Part shown: positions 56,384-64,000 of the stretch, piece after piece
How the letters are laid out: each line of letters begins with the position of its first letter
Numbering within the stretch: the first letter of the stretch is position 1
Assembly (NCBI GenBank): GCA_038207625.1
Contig: JBBQZO010000007.1
Span: 62,001-126,000, forward strand
From: JBBQZO01 sp038207625
GTDB taxonomy: Bacteria > Pseudomonadota > Gammaproteobacteria > Burkholderiales > Burkholderiaceae_D
Length of the DNA: 64,000 nucleotides
Direction: 5' to 3'
The notes under the pieces: model-generated
Database searches by the model: none
Told to the model about the DNA's origin: nothing
Seen by the model: only the letters and a program-made list of their open reading frames with translations
Made by a program: the position numbers and the translations under genes

Positions 56384-56432
56384 TTTGTATCGCAATGTAT
56401 TCACGCCCGCCCCAGATACATGGCGATACAAA
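56384..56432. repeat. 17-bp inverted repeat (one mismatch) with a further half-copy
   Basis: Left arm TTTGTATCGCAATGTAT (56384-56400) pairs with ATACATGGCGATACAAA (56416-56432) across a 15-base loop with one mismatch. The segment AGATACATGG at 56414 recurs at 56456. It starts nine bases after the tautomerase stop and lacks a T-tract. It may be a REP-like element or a mobile-element remnant. Confidence 0.6.
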
Positions 56433-56509
56433 TGTGTACACAGCGGCAATCTCTCAGATACATGGGGACAGCAAAATGGTCTTTGTCGCCACCTTTGACG
56501 TGCCACCCG

Positions 56510-56707
56510 ATGAAACCAGTGCTGATGTATCTGTCGACGTTGGTCTATTGCGTCCTGGTCGCTGGCTGGATCTGCTACGCGCAAGTGATTTTGCTGGGCG
56601 CGCCAGGCGGCGACACGGGACCGCGACGCGGCACAACTGAACTTTTGCAAACAGCGCGCCACCATGAAAATATCCGTGATCATTTCGGCGCATCAGAAAG
56701 GGCGTGA
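56510..56707 (+). CDS. possible small membrane peptide
   Basis: A 65-codon frame with one hydrophobic segment (MYLSTLVYCVLVAGWICYAQVILLG) followed by a charged tail, overlapping the start of the glycosyltransferase by 44 bases. Membrane peptides do occur beside glycosyltransferases, but there is no clear ribosome-binding site and an alternative frame is also open here. Low confidence. Confidence 0.25.
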   Translation: MKPVLMYLSTLVYCVLVAGWICYAQVILLGAPGGDTGPRRGTTELLQTARHHENIRDHFGASERA

Positions 56708-57524
56708 GCTGGCCTGTGTACTGGCCGGTTACGCAGCCCAGACCCGGGGCGCCGACGAAATCATCGTCGCGCAGGACGGCACCGATGCGTCCATCCGCGC
56801 CGCCGTGCAGCAGGCGCAGCAGCTTGGCCTGCCGGTGCAACACCTGACCCAGCAGCATCGGGGCTTTGGCAAGTACCGCGCGCTGAACCGCGCCATCCTG
56901 GTCGCGCGCGGCGAGCTGCTGCTGTTTACCGACGGCGACTGCATACCCCGCAACGACTACGTCGCCAGCTATCTGCGGCTGATCCGGCGCGGCACCTTTC
57001 TGGCCGGCGGCAGCCACATCAGCATCCCGGAACCCTATCACCTGCAGCACGATCTGCGCGCGGCGGTGCTTGATCAGAGCGCGTTTGCGCACGCCTTCCT
57101 GCGCAGCATTCCCGGTTTTCGCAAGAGCCGCACGCGCCTGTACCGCAATCGGCTGATGGCGCGCCTGCTGGACCTGTGCACGCCGCGCAATGCCTTCAGC
57201 GGTGCGAACGCCTGCGCGTTTCGCAGCGACGTACTGGAGGTGGGCGGGTTTGACGAATCGATGGGATATGGCGGGGGCGACCTGAACCTGGGCCTGCGTC
57301 TGAATAACATCGGCGTGCAGGGCGTGCGCGCGCGCCACTCGCTGGTGAGCCTGCACCTGGACCACACGCGCAGCTATTTTTGCGCCGACATGCAGCGCGC
57401 CAACCACGCCTGGAACCGCGCCGTGCGCCAGGGCGGGTACACCTTGCCGCGCCAGTCGCAAATTCGGCAGCTGCCCGACGCACCCTGGCTTGCCGGCGCG
57501 CCACCCTTCGCCACCATCCGATAA
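56664..57524 (+). CDS. family 2 glycosyltransferase
   Basis: 286 aa GT-A fold enzyme: MKISVIISAHQKGRELACVL start, LTQQHRGFGKYRALNRAI, DXD-type motif LLLFTDGDCIPRND and a C-terminal GGFDESMGYGGGDLNLGLRL block as in galactosyltransferase-like members. It adds a sugar to an envelope or capsule acceptor; no other polysaccharide genes are near, so the product is unknown. Confidence 0.88.
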   Translation: MKISVIISAHQKGRELACVLAGYAAQTRGADEIIVAQDGTDASIRAAVQQAQQLGLPVQHLTQQHRGFGKYRALNRAILVARGELLLFTDGDCIPRNDYVASYLRLIRRGTFLAGGSHISIPEPYHLQHDLRAAVLDQSAFAHAFLRSIPGFRKSRTRLYRNRLMARLLDLCTPRNAFSGANACAFRSDVLEVGGFDESMGYGGGDLNLGLRLNNIGVQGVRARHSLVSLHLDHTRSYFCADMQRANHAWNRAVRQGGYTLPRQSQIRQLPDAPWLAGAPPFATIR

Positions 57525-57531
57525 TCCCACC

Positions 57532-57759
57532 ATGGACACGATCATGCACAGCACCTGGATTCATACCAACACACCGGACGTTACGCCGCGCCAGCGCTAC
57601 GGCGAGGATGGACACAACAAGCGCGTTGTCACGATACGTCTCGATACCGATACGCTGGCCTGGTTCAAGGCGCAGGGGCCAGGCTACCAGACCCGCATCA
57701 ACGCGCTGCTGCGCGCGCATATGGAGGCGCAGCAGGACGCGCTGCGTCAGCCGACCTAG
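57532..57759 (+). CDS. BrnA-like antitoxin without a BrnT partner
   Basis: 75 aa with the ribbon-helix-helix-like C-terminal block VVTIRLDTDTLAWFKAQG and YQTRINALLRAHM typical of BrnA antitoxins. BrnT toxins normally precede BrnA; here the upstream gene is a glycosyltransferase and no toxin is seen on either side. ATG 57532 or 57544. The last four bases overlap the LysR gene end on the other strand. It may be an orphan antitoxin or a free-standing DNA-binding protein. Confidence 0.7.
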   Translation: MDTIMHSTWIHTNTPDVTPRQRYGEDGHNKRVVTIRLDTDTLAWFKAQGPGYQTRINALLRAHMEAQQDALRQPT

Positions 57760-58658
57760 TCCCAGTCGCGCCGCTGATACAGCTCGGCGGCGAAGTCGAC
57801 AAAGGCGCGCACCTTGGGCGACAGGTGGCGGTTGTGCGGATACAGCACGAACAGCTCGCGCGCCTGCATGACGTATTGCGGCAGCACCTGCACCAGCAGG
57901 GCGCTGCGCAAGTCCTGATGCACGATGAACGAGGCGCTGGTGGCAATGCCCAGTCCGGCCACGGCGGCGCTGCGCAGCGCGATGCCGGTGTTCGCTTGCA
58001 GGTTGCCGCGCACCGTCACCGTTTGTTGGGCACCGTCCGGGCCAGTGAAGCGCCATTCGTGGGGCCGCTCGGCCCCGGTGTAGGCCAGGCAGTTGTGGTT
58101 CAACAGCTCGTGCGGCGTGCGCGGGGCTGGGTGGCGCGCCAGATACTCCGGCGAGGCCACCAGCAGCACGCCGCTGCTGGCCAGGCGCTTGGCGATCAGG
58201 GTCGAATCGGGCAGGCTGCGCGTGAGGCGCAGCGCCACGTCGAAACCGTCCTCGATCAGGTCGACGATGCGGTCGTTGCACACCAGGTCCACCCGCAGTT
58301 CGGGATAGCGGGCGATAAAGGCCGGCAGCCAGAGCGCCAGTTCCAGCGTGCCAAAGGCCATCGGCGCGTTGATGCGCAGGCTGCCCGACGGGCGCGCGTG
58401 GTGTTCGCCGACGGCCCGGTCGGCCGCGTCGAGCGCGTCGAGGATGTGGCGGCTCGCTTCGTAATAGGCGCGTCCCGCCTCGGTCAGCGCGAAGCGGCGC
58501 GTGGTGCGGTTCAGCAGTTGCGCGCCGAGCTGCGTTTCCAGCTGGCGCAGCTGGCGCGAGACGATCGTGTGCGACACGTTCAGGGCCGCGCCGGCGGCCG
58601 TAAAGCTGCCCAGTTCGACGACCCGGCGCAACGCGCGCAGCGCGGCCAGCTGGTCCAT
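57756..58658 (-). CDS. LysR-family transcription regulator
   Basis: 300 aa: N-terminal winged helix-turn-helix (residues 1-60, ALRRVVELGSFTAAGAALNV and SRQLRQLE) and a C-terminal periplasmic-binding-like effector domain. It resembles the Ala/Arg-rich betaproteobacterial LysR subgroup often acting on a divergent neighbour, but here fmt lies immediately upstream on the same strand, so its target is unknown. Confidence 0.93.
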   Translation of the reverse strand: MDQLAALRALRRVVELGSFTAAGAALNVSHTIVSRQLRQLETQLGAQLLNRTTRRFALTEAGRAYYEASRHILDALDAADRAVGEHHARPSGSLRINAPMAFGTLELALWLPAFIARYPELRVDLVCNDRIVDLIEDGFDVALRLTRSLPDSTLIAKRLASSGVLLVASPEYLARHPAPRTPHELLNHNCLAYTGAERPHEWRFTGPDGAQQTVTVRGNLQANTGIALRSAAVAGLGIATSASFIVHQDLRSALLVQVLPQYVMQARELFVLYPHNRHLSPKVRAFVDFAAELYQRRDWD

Positions 58659-58661
58659 GCC

Positions 58662-59618
58662 TTAGCTGAAGTGGCGCTCTTCGAGCGCGAATCCCTTGAG
58701 GAATTCGGCCGCCGGCAGGCGCTTGCCACCCGGTTTTTGCAACTCCGTCAGGCGCAGCGCGCCGTGTCCGCAGGCGACGATGATGCCGTGCTGGGCGTCC
58801 GCCGCCAGCACCGTACCGGCCGGGGCGCCGCTGTCCTCGGGCAGTGCCTGGGCGCCCCACAGCTTGAGCGTGACGCCGTCGACCTGGCCGTGCGCGCCGG
58901 GGAAGGGATTGAAGGCGCGAATCTTGCGGCAGATTTCCTGGGCCGACAGCTTCCAGTCCAGCGCCGCTTCTTCCTTGCTGATCTTGGCCGCGTAGGTGAC
59001 GCCAGCGTCGGGCTGGGGCACCGCTTCGAGCGTGCCGGCGGCCATCTTGTGCAGCGCCTGGACGATCATTTTCGCGCCCAGCTGGGCCAGCGTGTCATGC
59101 AGGCTGCCGGTGCTGTCGTGCGCGCCGATGGCGACCCGCTCGATCATCAGCATCGGCCCGGTGTCGAGTCCTTCCTCCATCTGCATGATCGTCACGCCCG
59201 TTTCCAGGTCGCCCGCTTCGATGGCACGGTGGATCGGTGCGGCGCCGCGCCAGCGCGGCAGCAGCGAACCGTGGATGTTCAGGGCCGGCGCCAGATCGAG
59301 CGTGGCGCGCGGCAGGATCAGGCCGTAGGCGGCCACCACCATCACGTCGAACTCGGTGGCCTGCAACTGCGCATGCGCGTGCGCGGCTTCGGCCGCGCGC
59401 AGCGGGTCGCGGCTGTCGATGCGCAGCGACAGCGGTTGCAATACCGGGATGTCATGGGCCAGTGCGAACTGCTTGACGGCCGAGGCGTGCAACTGCATGC
59501 CGCGTCCGGCCGGGCGGTCCGGCTGGGTCAGCACCAGCGGGATCTGGAAACCGGCGTCGTGGATCGCTGCGAGCGCGACGGCGGCAAACTCGGGCGTGCC
59601 GGCAAAAATGACTTTCAT
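58662..59618 (-). CDS. fmt: methionyl-tRNA formyltransferase
   Basis: Formylates initiator Met-tRNA. 318 aa with formyltransferase blocks FAGTPEFAAVAL, LNIHGSLLPRWRGAAPI (catalytic Asn/His) and QMEEGLDTGPML (catalytic Asp), and a C-terminal OB-fold domain. Downstream of def in the usual def-fmt order, separated by 119 bases. Confidence 0.96.
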   Translation of the reverse strand: MKVIFAGTPEFAAVALAAIHDAGFQIPLVLTQPDRPAGRGMQLHASAVKQFALAHDIPVLQPLSLRIDSRDPLRAAEAAHAHAQLQATEFDVMVVAAYGLILPRATLDLAPALNIHGSLLPRWRGAAPIHRAIEAGDLETGVTIMQMEEGLDTGPMLMIERVAIGAHDSTGSLHDTLAQLGAKMIVQALHKMAAGTLEAVPQPDAGVTYAAKISKEEAALDWKLSAQEICRKIRAFNPFPGAHGQVDGVTLKLWGAQALPEDSGAPAGTVLAADAQHGIIVACGHGALRLTELQKPGGKRLPAAEFLKGFALEERHFS

Positions 59619-59737
59619 GTGCGACCCCTGTGGTGGCTATTTGATGGCAAAACGCGCCGCCCGTCACGGCCGCGCTGGCACAGCGTAACACCGCAGCCGG
59701 TGGTGCAGGCGCGCCCAAGGCGCGCGCGTGCGCTCGA

Positions 59738-60280
59738 TCAGAAGCGCCGGCCGCTGGCGCGCAAGGCCGCTTCGCGTTCCAGGCCGCGTTCTTCCTTGAG
59801 CATCTTGGCCTTGATGCGGTTGCGCTTTAACGGCGACAGGTAATCGACGAATACTTTGCCCAGCAGGTGATCCATTTCGTGCTGGATGCACACGGCCAGC
59901 AGGCCGTCGGCTTCCATCTCGAACGACTTGCCTTGTAAATCGAGCGCGCGCACCTTGACCGCGGCCGGACGCTCGACACCGTCGTAAATGCCGGGCACCG
60001 ACAGGCAGCCTTCGTCGTAGATTTCCTTGACCGAGCTGTACCAGGTGATTTCCGGGTTGATGAACACCAGCAGCGCGTCCTTGGTTTCGGAGGTGTCGAC
60101 GATGATCAGTTGTTCATGCACGTCGACCTGGCTGGCGGCCAGGCCCACGCCGGGCGCTTCGTACATGGTTTCGGCCATGTCGGCCACCAGGGTGGCCAAT
60201 CGTTGGTCGAACACGGTCACCGGCTTGGCGATCTTGTGCAGGCGGGCGTCGGGGTAGCGCAGTATATTCAGGAGTGCCAT
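59738..60280 (-). CDS. def: peptide deformylase
   Basis: Removes the formyl group from nascent proteins. 180 aa with all three active-site motifs: GVGLAASQV, EGCLS and QHEMDHL (metal-binding Cys and two His, catalytic Glu). ATG 60280 fits the family length; the frame is open ten codons further upstream. Divergent from the LysM gene. Confidence 0.96.
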   Translation of the reverse strand: MALLNILRYPDARLHKIAKPVTVFDQRLATLVADMAETMYEAPGVGLAASQVDVHEQLIIVDTSETKDALLVFINPEITWYSSVKEIYDEGCLSVPGIYDGVERPAAVKVRALDLQGKSFEMEADGLLAVCIQHEMDHLLGKVFVDYLSPLKRNRIKAKMLKEERGLEREAALRASGRRF

Positions 60281-60588
60281 ACGAGAGGTATTGAGTGGTA
60301 TTAGGTGCAATAATTAAGTGCGGCAATAGCGACAGCGCCGCTGCGGATCGGTCCGACGGGGACCGTCAGGCGTGCCGTGCAACGCAAACGGGATCGCCGT
60401 CCATCATGTCAGAGTGCATTATTCCTTGCTAGTTCAAGCATTTATGGGCAGAATTTGAACCAGTTTGACAAGCTTGATCATTTATGACAACGCAACGCTA
60501 GTGTCAATTCGTGCTGTCTCCAGGGCTGTAGCGGCCACATGAGATGCCCAGCCCGGATACCGCCATGCCGCACTTAACGGACATTTTA

Positions 60589-61701
60589 ATGAAAAATTTT
60601 AGCACAGTCGGCGTTCATCTTGCAGTCGCCGCCCTTTTTGCTGCCGTCCCGCTGGGCGCCGCCCAGGCCTCGACCTGCGAGTTCCTGCCCAACGCGCCGG
60701 ATCAGCATCTGGTGGTCAAGCACGATACGCTGTGGGATATTTCGGGCAAGTTTCTGGCCCATCCCTGGTGCTGGCCGGAGGTGTGGGGCTTAAATCGCGA
60801 CAAGATCCGCGATCCGCACTGGATCTATCCGGGCCAGATCGTGTATTTCGACCGCAAACTGGGACGCCTGAGCTTGAGCCGGCCCGGTTCGGACGACGGC
60901 TCGGGCGACAACAGCCGCGGCGACCCGACCATTGCGCGCCTCGAGCCGCAATTGCGCACCGAGGGACTCGGTTCGGAAGCGGTCAAATCGATTCCTTCGG
61001 GCGTGATTGAGCCTTTCCTGAGCCAGCCGATGGTGATCGAGGCGGACGAACTGAACAACGCACCGCATATCGCGGCGACCCAGGACGGCCACGTCTATCT
61101 GGGCACCAATGACAAGGCGTATGTGTCGGGCGAGCTGAAAGGGGGCACCTCGTTCCAGGTGTTCCGTCCAGGCACGCCGCTGGTGGATCCGGTCACCCGC
61201 AAGGTGCTCGGCTACGAAGCGTTTTATCTGGGCACGGTCAAGCTGCAAACGCCGGCCAAGGCGCCCGCGACGGTGCACACCTTCACGGTGGCAAGCTCGA
61301 AACAGGAAATGGGCGTCGGTGACCTGCTCACGCCCGCGCCGCCCACGCCGATGCAAAACTACGCGCCGCACCAGCCGCAGCGCCTGGTCAGCGGCAACGT
61401 GATGTCGATCTACGGCGGGGTCGCCTCGGCCGGACAAAACCAGGTGATCAGTGTTAATCGCGGATCTGTTGACGGACTCGACATCGGCAGCGTGCTGCAG
61501 CTATATCATCTGGGGAAAACCGTGACGGACGTGGCTGGTGGCCGCGGTCGTCTGGGAATGACGCGCGCGCAAGTGACTTTGCCCGACGAGCAATACGGGA
61601 CCTTGTTCATCTTCCGCGTCTTCAAACATGTGGCCTATGGCTTGATCATGCAAGTGACGGAGCCGACCGAAGTCGGCGACGTGGCCCGCTCACCGGAGTA
61701 A
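60589..61701 (+). CDS. exported LysM-domain protein
   Basis: 370 aa with a signal peptide (residues 1-28, ending AQA) and an N-terminal LysM domain (HLVVKHDTLWDISGKFLAHP, then WIYPGQIVYF) that binds peptidoglycan. The remaining 270 residues are beta-rich and conserved in betaproteobacterial homologs lying before dprA. Function unknown, presumably envelope maintenance. ATG 60589 precedes a clear signal peptide; upstream in-frame codons look non-coding. Confidence 0.88.
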   Translation: MKNFSTVGVHLAVAALFAAVPLGAAQASTCEFLPNAPDQHLVVKHDTLWDISGKFLAHPWCWPEVWGLNRDKIRDPHWIYPGQIVYFDRKLGRLSLSRPGSDDGSGDNSRGDPTIARLEPQLRTEGLGSEAVKSIPSGVIEPFLSQPMVIEADELNNAPHIAATQDGHVYLGTNDKAYVSGELKGGTSFQVFRPGTPLVDPVTRKVLGYEAFYLGTVKLQTPAKAPATVHTFTVASSKQEMGVGDLLTPAPPTPMQNYAPHQPQRLVSGNVMSIYGGVASAGQNQVISVNRGSVDGLDIGSVLQLYHLGKTVTDVAGGRGRLGMTRAQVTLPDEQYGTLFIFRVFKHVAYGLIMQVTEPTEVGDVARSPE

Positions 61702-61708
61702 AACCAAC

Positions 61709-63148
61709 GTGCCAGCCACGGATCCCGCGCCAAGTCCTGCCGCCCAAGCGGCGCTGTGCGACTGGATCCGTCTGGAACGCGCACGCGGCGTCGGACCGGA
61801 AGACGTGCGCGTGCTGGCCGCCGTGTTTGGAGCGGCGCCGGCGATTCTTGGCGCCGGCATCGACGCGCTGACCAAGGTGCTCGGACGGGCCAAGGCGCGC
61901 GCCGTGTGCGCGCCGCTGGCGCCCGACGATGAGCGCTTGCTCGAACGCGTACTGGCCTGGTGCGCGCAACCGAATCACCGCGTGCTGGCGCTGACCGACA
62001 GCGCCTATCCGGCCGCGCTGCGCCACCTGTACGATCCCCCGACCTTGTTGTACGTGATCGGCCAGGCGGCGCTGCTGGCGCGCCCGGCGCTGGCCGTGGT
62101 GGGCAGTCGCAACGCCAGCGCCCAGGGTGCGGCCAACGCGGCCAGCTTCGGCCAGGCCTTGTCCGACGCGGGCCTGACCATCGTGTCCGGGCTGGCGCTG
62201 GGGGTCGATGCGGCGGCCCACGCCGGCGCGCTGCGCGGGGCCGGTTCGACGGTGGCGGTGATTGGCACGGGCGCCGACCTGGTTTATCCGTACGGCAACC
62301 GCGCGTTGCATGCGCAGATCGCCGAGCAAGGCTGCATCGTCAGCGAGTACGCGCTGGGAATGCCGGCCCTGCCGGGTCATTTTCCGCGTCGCAACCGCAT
62401 CATCAGCGGGCTGGCGCTGGGCGTGCTGGTGGTCGAGGCCGCGCCCGGCTCCGGTTCCTTGATTACCGCGCGCTGCGCGCTCGAACAGGGCCGCGAGGTG
62501 TTCGCCATTCCCGGCTCGATCCACTCGCCGCTGGCCAAGGGCTGCCACGCGCTGATCAAGCAGGGCGCCAAGCTGGTCGAGACCAGCGCCGATGTGCTTG
62601 AGGAGCTGCAATTGGGACGCCGCACCGCGCCCGATGGCGACGCACCGGATGCCGTCGTCGCCAGCTCCGATGGCGCACCGCCGAACATCGTAGTGGCCAG
62701 CTCCGATGGCGCACCGCCGAACATCGCGGTCGCCGGCACCGACGCGGATGCCGCCGAACCGGGCGCGGCGGCCTCCGACTCCGTCGTCGCCGGTTCCGAT
62801 GGCGCAGAACCGCACAGCGCTGTCGCCGCCACCGACGCGGATGCCGCCAAACCGGGCGTGGCGGCCTCCGGCGCTGCCAGCACCTGCGCGAAAGCGGCGC
62901 CGCATCCCGTCGCCAAGACTGCTGGCGCGGCTGGCGCTGGAATGGGCGCGCCGCGCACCGCTGCCGGTCCGGCCGGCGCGCGGGCGGCGTTGCTGCTGGC
63001 GCTGGGGCACGATCCGCACAGCGTCGATACGCTGGCCGCGCGCACCGGCATGGGCGCCGGCGAACTGATGACGCATCTGCTGGCGCTGGAACTGGCCGGC
63101 AGCGTCGAGCGCCTGCCAGGCGGGCGATACCAGTGCCTGACGGGCTAA
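61709..63148 (+). CDS. dprA: DNA-processing protein DprA with an expanded linker
   Basis: Protects incoming single-stranded DNA and loads RecA in natural transformation. 479 aa versus about 370 usual. The Rossmann core (about residues 85-300) shows VVGSRNASAQG, VSGLALGVDAAAHAGAL and NRIISGLALGVLVVEA. Between this core and the C-terminal winged-helix (LLALGHDPHSVDTLAARTGM) is an expanded Ala/Asp/Pro linker (about residues 310-425) made of repeats such as VVASSDGAPPNI (twice) and TDADAAEPGAAAS/TDADAAKPGVAAS. Start GTG 61709. Confidence 0.94.
   Translation: MPATDPAPSPAAQAALCDWIRLERARGVGPEDVRVLAAVFGAAPAILGAGIDALTKVLGRAKARAVCAPLAPDDERLLERVLAWCAQPNHRVLALTDSAYPAALRHLYDPPTLLYVIGQAALLARPALAVVGSRNASAQGAANAASFGQALSDAGLTIVSGLALGVDAAAHAGALRGAGSTVAVIGTGADLVYPYGNRALHAQIAEQGCIVSEYALGMPALPGHFPRRNRIISGLALGVLVVEAAPGSGSLITARCALEQGREVFAIPGSIHSPLAKGCHALIKQGAKLVETSADVLEELQLGRRTAPDGDAPDAVVASSDGAPPNIVVASSDGAPPNIAVAGTDADAAEPGAAASDSVVAGSDGAEPHSAVAATDADAAKPGVAASGAASTCAKAAPHPVAKTAGAAGAGMGAPRTAAGPAGARAALLLALGHDPHSVDTLAARTGMGAGELMTHLLALELAGSVERLPGGRYQCLTG
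62656..62885 (+). repeat. in-frame repeats in the dprA linker
   Basis: Two adjacent 36-base copies encode VVASSDGAPPNI and its variant. Two more distant copies encode an AV-x3-DADAA-x-PG-x-AAS block, with a VVAGSDGAEPHS unit between them. All lengths are multiples of three, so copy number can change without breaking dprA. Confidence 0.75.
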
Positions 63149-63213
63149 GCGTGGCGCGTGGCGCCACTGTGCGGCACTTGTGTCGGGGCGAGCTTAACTG
63201 ATAAAGTAGCGCC

Positions 63214-63672
63214 ATGTTCGATATCCTGGTCTACCTTTACGAAACCTACTACCGGCCGGACGCCTGTCCCGAGCCGGCGGCGTTGGCGCGCAAGCTGTCG
63301 GCGGTCGGTTTCGACGACGTCGACATTTCCGAGGCGCTCGGCTGGCTGACCGACCTCACCGAGATGGCCGTGCGCGAACCGCTCGCCAGTTCCAGTGGAA
63401 CGCGGTTTTATGTCGACGCCGAATACGATGCGCTGGGCAGCGCGGCGATCGGCTTCATCCAGTTCCTGGAAAGCGCCAAGGTGCTCAGCGCCGAGCAGCG
63501 CGAGATCGTCATCGAGCGCGCCCAGGCGCTGGAAGCGCGTCCCGTCTCGCTGGGCAAGCTGAAGGTGATTGTGCTGATGCTGCTGTGGAGTCAGGGCAAG
63601 GAACCCGACGCGCTGATGTTCGACGACCTGTTCGGCTCGGACGACGAGCAGGCTCCGCGCCTGCTGCACTGA
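63214..63672 (+). CDS. smg: Smg family protein (DUF494)
   Basis: 152 aa; starts MFDILVYLYETYYRPDACP and contains FDDVDISEALGWLTDL, signatures of Smg/DUF494. In many proteobacteria smg lies directly after dprA, as here. The molecular function is unknown. Followed by a 199-base gap that probably carries the topB promoter. Confidence 0.94.
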   Translation: MFDILVYLYETYYRPDACPEPAALARKLSAVGFDDVDISEALGWLTDLTEMAVREPLASSSGTRFYVDAEYDALGSAAIGFIQFLESAKVLSAEQREIVIERAQALEARPVSLGKLKVIVLMLLWSQGKEPDALMFDDLFGSDDEQAPRLLH

Positions 63673-63871
63673 GCGGCGCAGCGCCGGCCCGGGTAGCCGC
63701 CAGCGCGCGGCGCTTGCACAGTTGCGTGCAACCCGCTTATCATTGGCCGCACATTAAAATTGTTAAAAGATTGATATCGCATTCACAATTGTTGTGCGCC
63801 TGCGGCATGCGGCCGCGCCGCGACACTGTATGATGCGCTTGAAAACCACTATAGAGCACTAGAGAACCCAT

Positions 63872-64000
63872 ATGACAAAGACCCTCATCATCGCCGAGAA
63901 GCCCTCCGTCGCGAACGATATCGCCAAGACGCTGGGCGGCTTCACCAAGCACGATGAGTACTTCGAATCGGACGAGTATGTGCTCTCGTCGGCGGTCGGC
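63872..64000 (+). CDS. topB: DNA topoisomerase III, 3' truncated by the window
   Basis: The first 43 codons encode MTKTLIIAEKPSVANDIAKT and a Toprim-domain start (the Glu of AEKPS is a conserved catalytic/metal residue), typical of type IA topoisomerase III. The remainder lies beyond the window. Position after dprA-smg is the usual one in betaproteobacteria. Confidence 0.88.
   Translation, partial: MTKTLIIAEKPSVANDIAKTLGGFTKHDEYFESDEYVLSSAVG

Overview
This 64 kb window is GC-rich chromosomal DNA of a Gram-negative betaproteobacterium. Gene order and content point to Burkholderiales, most likely Oxalobacteraceae (Massilia/Duganella-like). The evidence for that is a divergent def-fmt / lysM-dprA-smg-topB block, a DUF3567 gene, a short NtrX without an AAA+ domain, and a BirA without HTH placed next to coaX. 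The genus assignment is inference only.

Positions 1-3416 carry c-di-GMP and phosphorelay signalling: a partial diguanylate cyclase and a PAS hybrid histidine kinase with two receivers and an HPt domain. Positions 3960-8798 hold the most interesting locus: a monoheme cytochrome c, a decaheme MtrA/MtoA/DmsE-family cytochrome, an MtrB/PioB-family outer-membrane barrel, a tiny Cys-rich open frame and a tetraheme NapC/CymA-type quinol dehydrogenase. The parts list (MtoD, MtoA, MtoB, CymA) is that of Fe(II)-oxidising or metal-reducing extracellular electron transfer (EET) conduits, with 15 heme-binding motifs in under 5 kb. A sigma-54-type promoter lies in front of it.

Positions 9459-13424 form an operon of a lone CcsA-type cytochrome c assembly protein, a histidine kinase with a CX4CHxC insertion, and an NtrC-type sigma-54 activator. 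This operon has its own sigma-54-type promoter and an upstream palindrome. Heme and low-oxygen genes follow: hemE, a Dnr-type Crp/Fnr regulator, a hemerythrin and hemN, with three FNR/DNR-like boxes. A second, paralogous NtrC-type regulator comes next. Positions 19521-26803 are a complete System I cytochrome c maturation operon, ccmABCDEFGHI, with a Fur-like box before ccmC. Regulators, heme supply, heme attachment and heme-rich electron carriers are therefore grouped together.

Positions 26804-30117 are a small accessory island of lower GC. It holds a membrane protein, an Asp/Glu racemase-like protein, a broken VapBC-like toxin-antitoxin pair, a divergent second copy of the last 36 codons of ccmI, an intact HicBA pair and a perfect 15-bp inverted repeat. 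The rest, 30118-64000, is mostly housekeeping: PhzF, SPOR proteins, coaX, birA, an SDR, dsbA, argS, rsmB, NtrYX-like regulators, a transglutaminase-like protein, a glutamine amidotransferase, an EAL/HDOD protein, an ABC exporter, metH, an isochorismatase-like hydrolase with a tautomerase, a glycosyltransferase, an orphan BrnA-like antitoxin, LysR, fmt, def, a LysM protein, dprA, smg and the start of topB.

All coordinates, motifs and repeat comparisons were read by eye. No database search was run, so family names rest on motif recognition.
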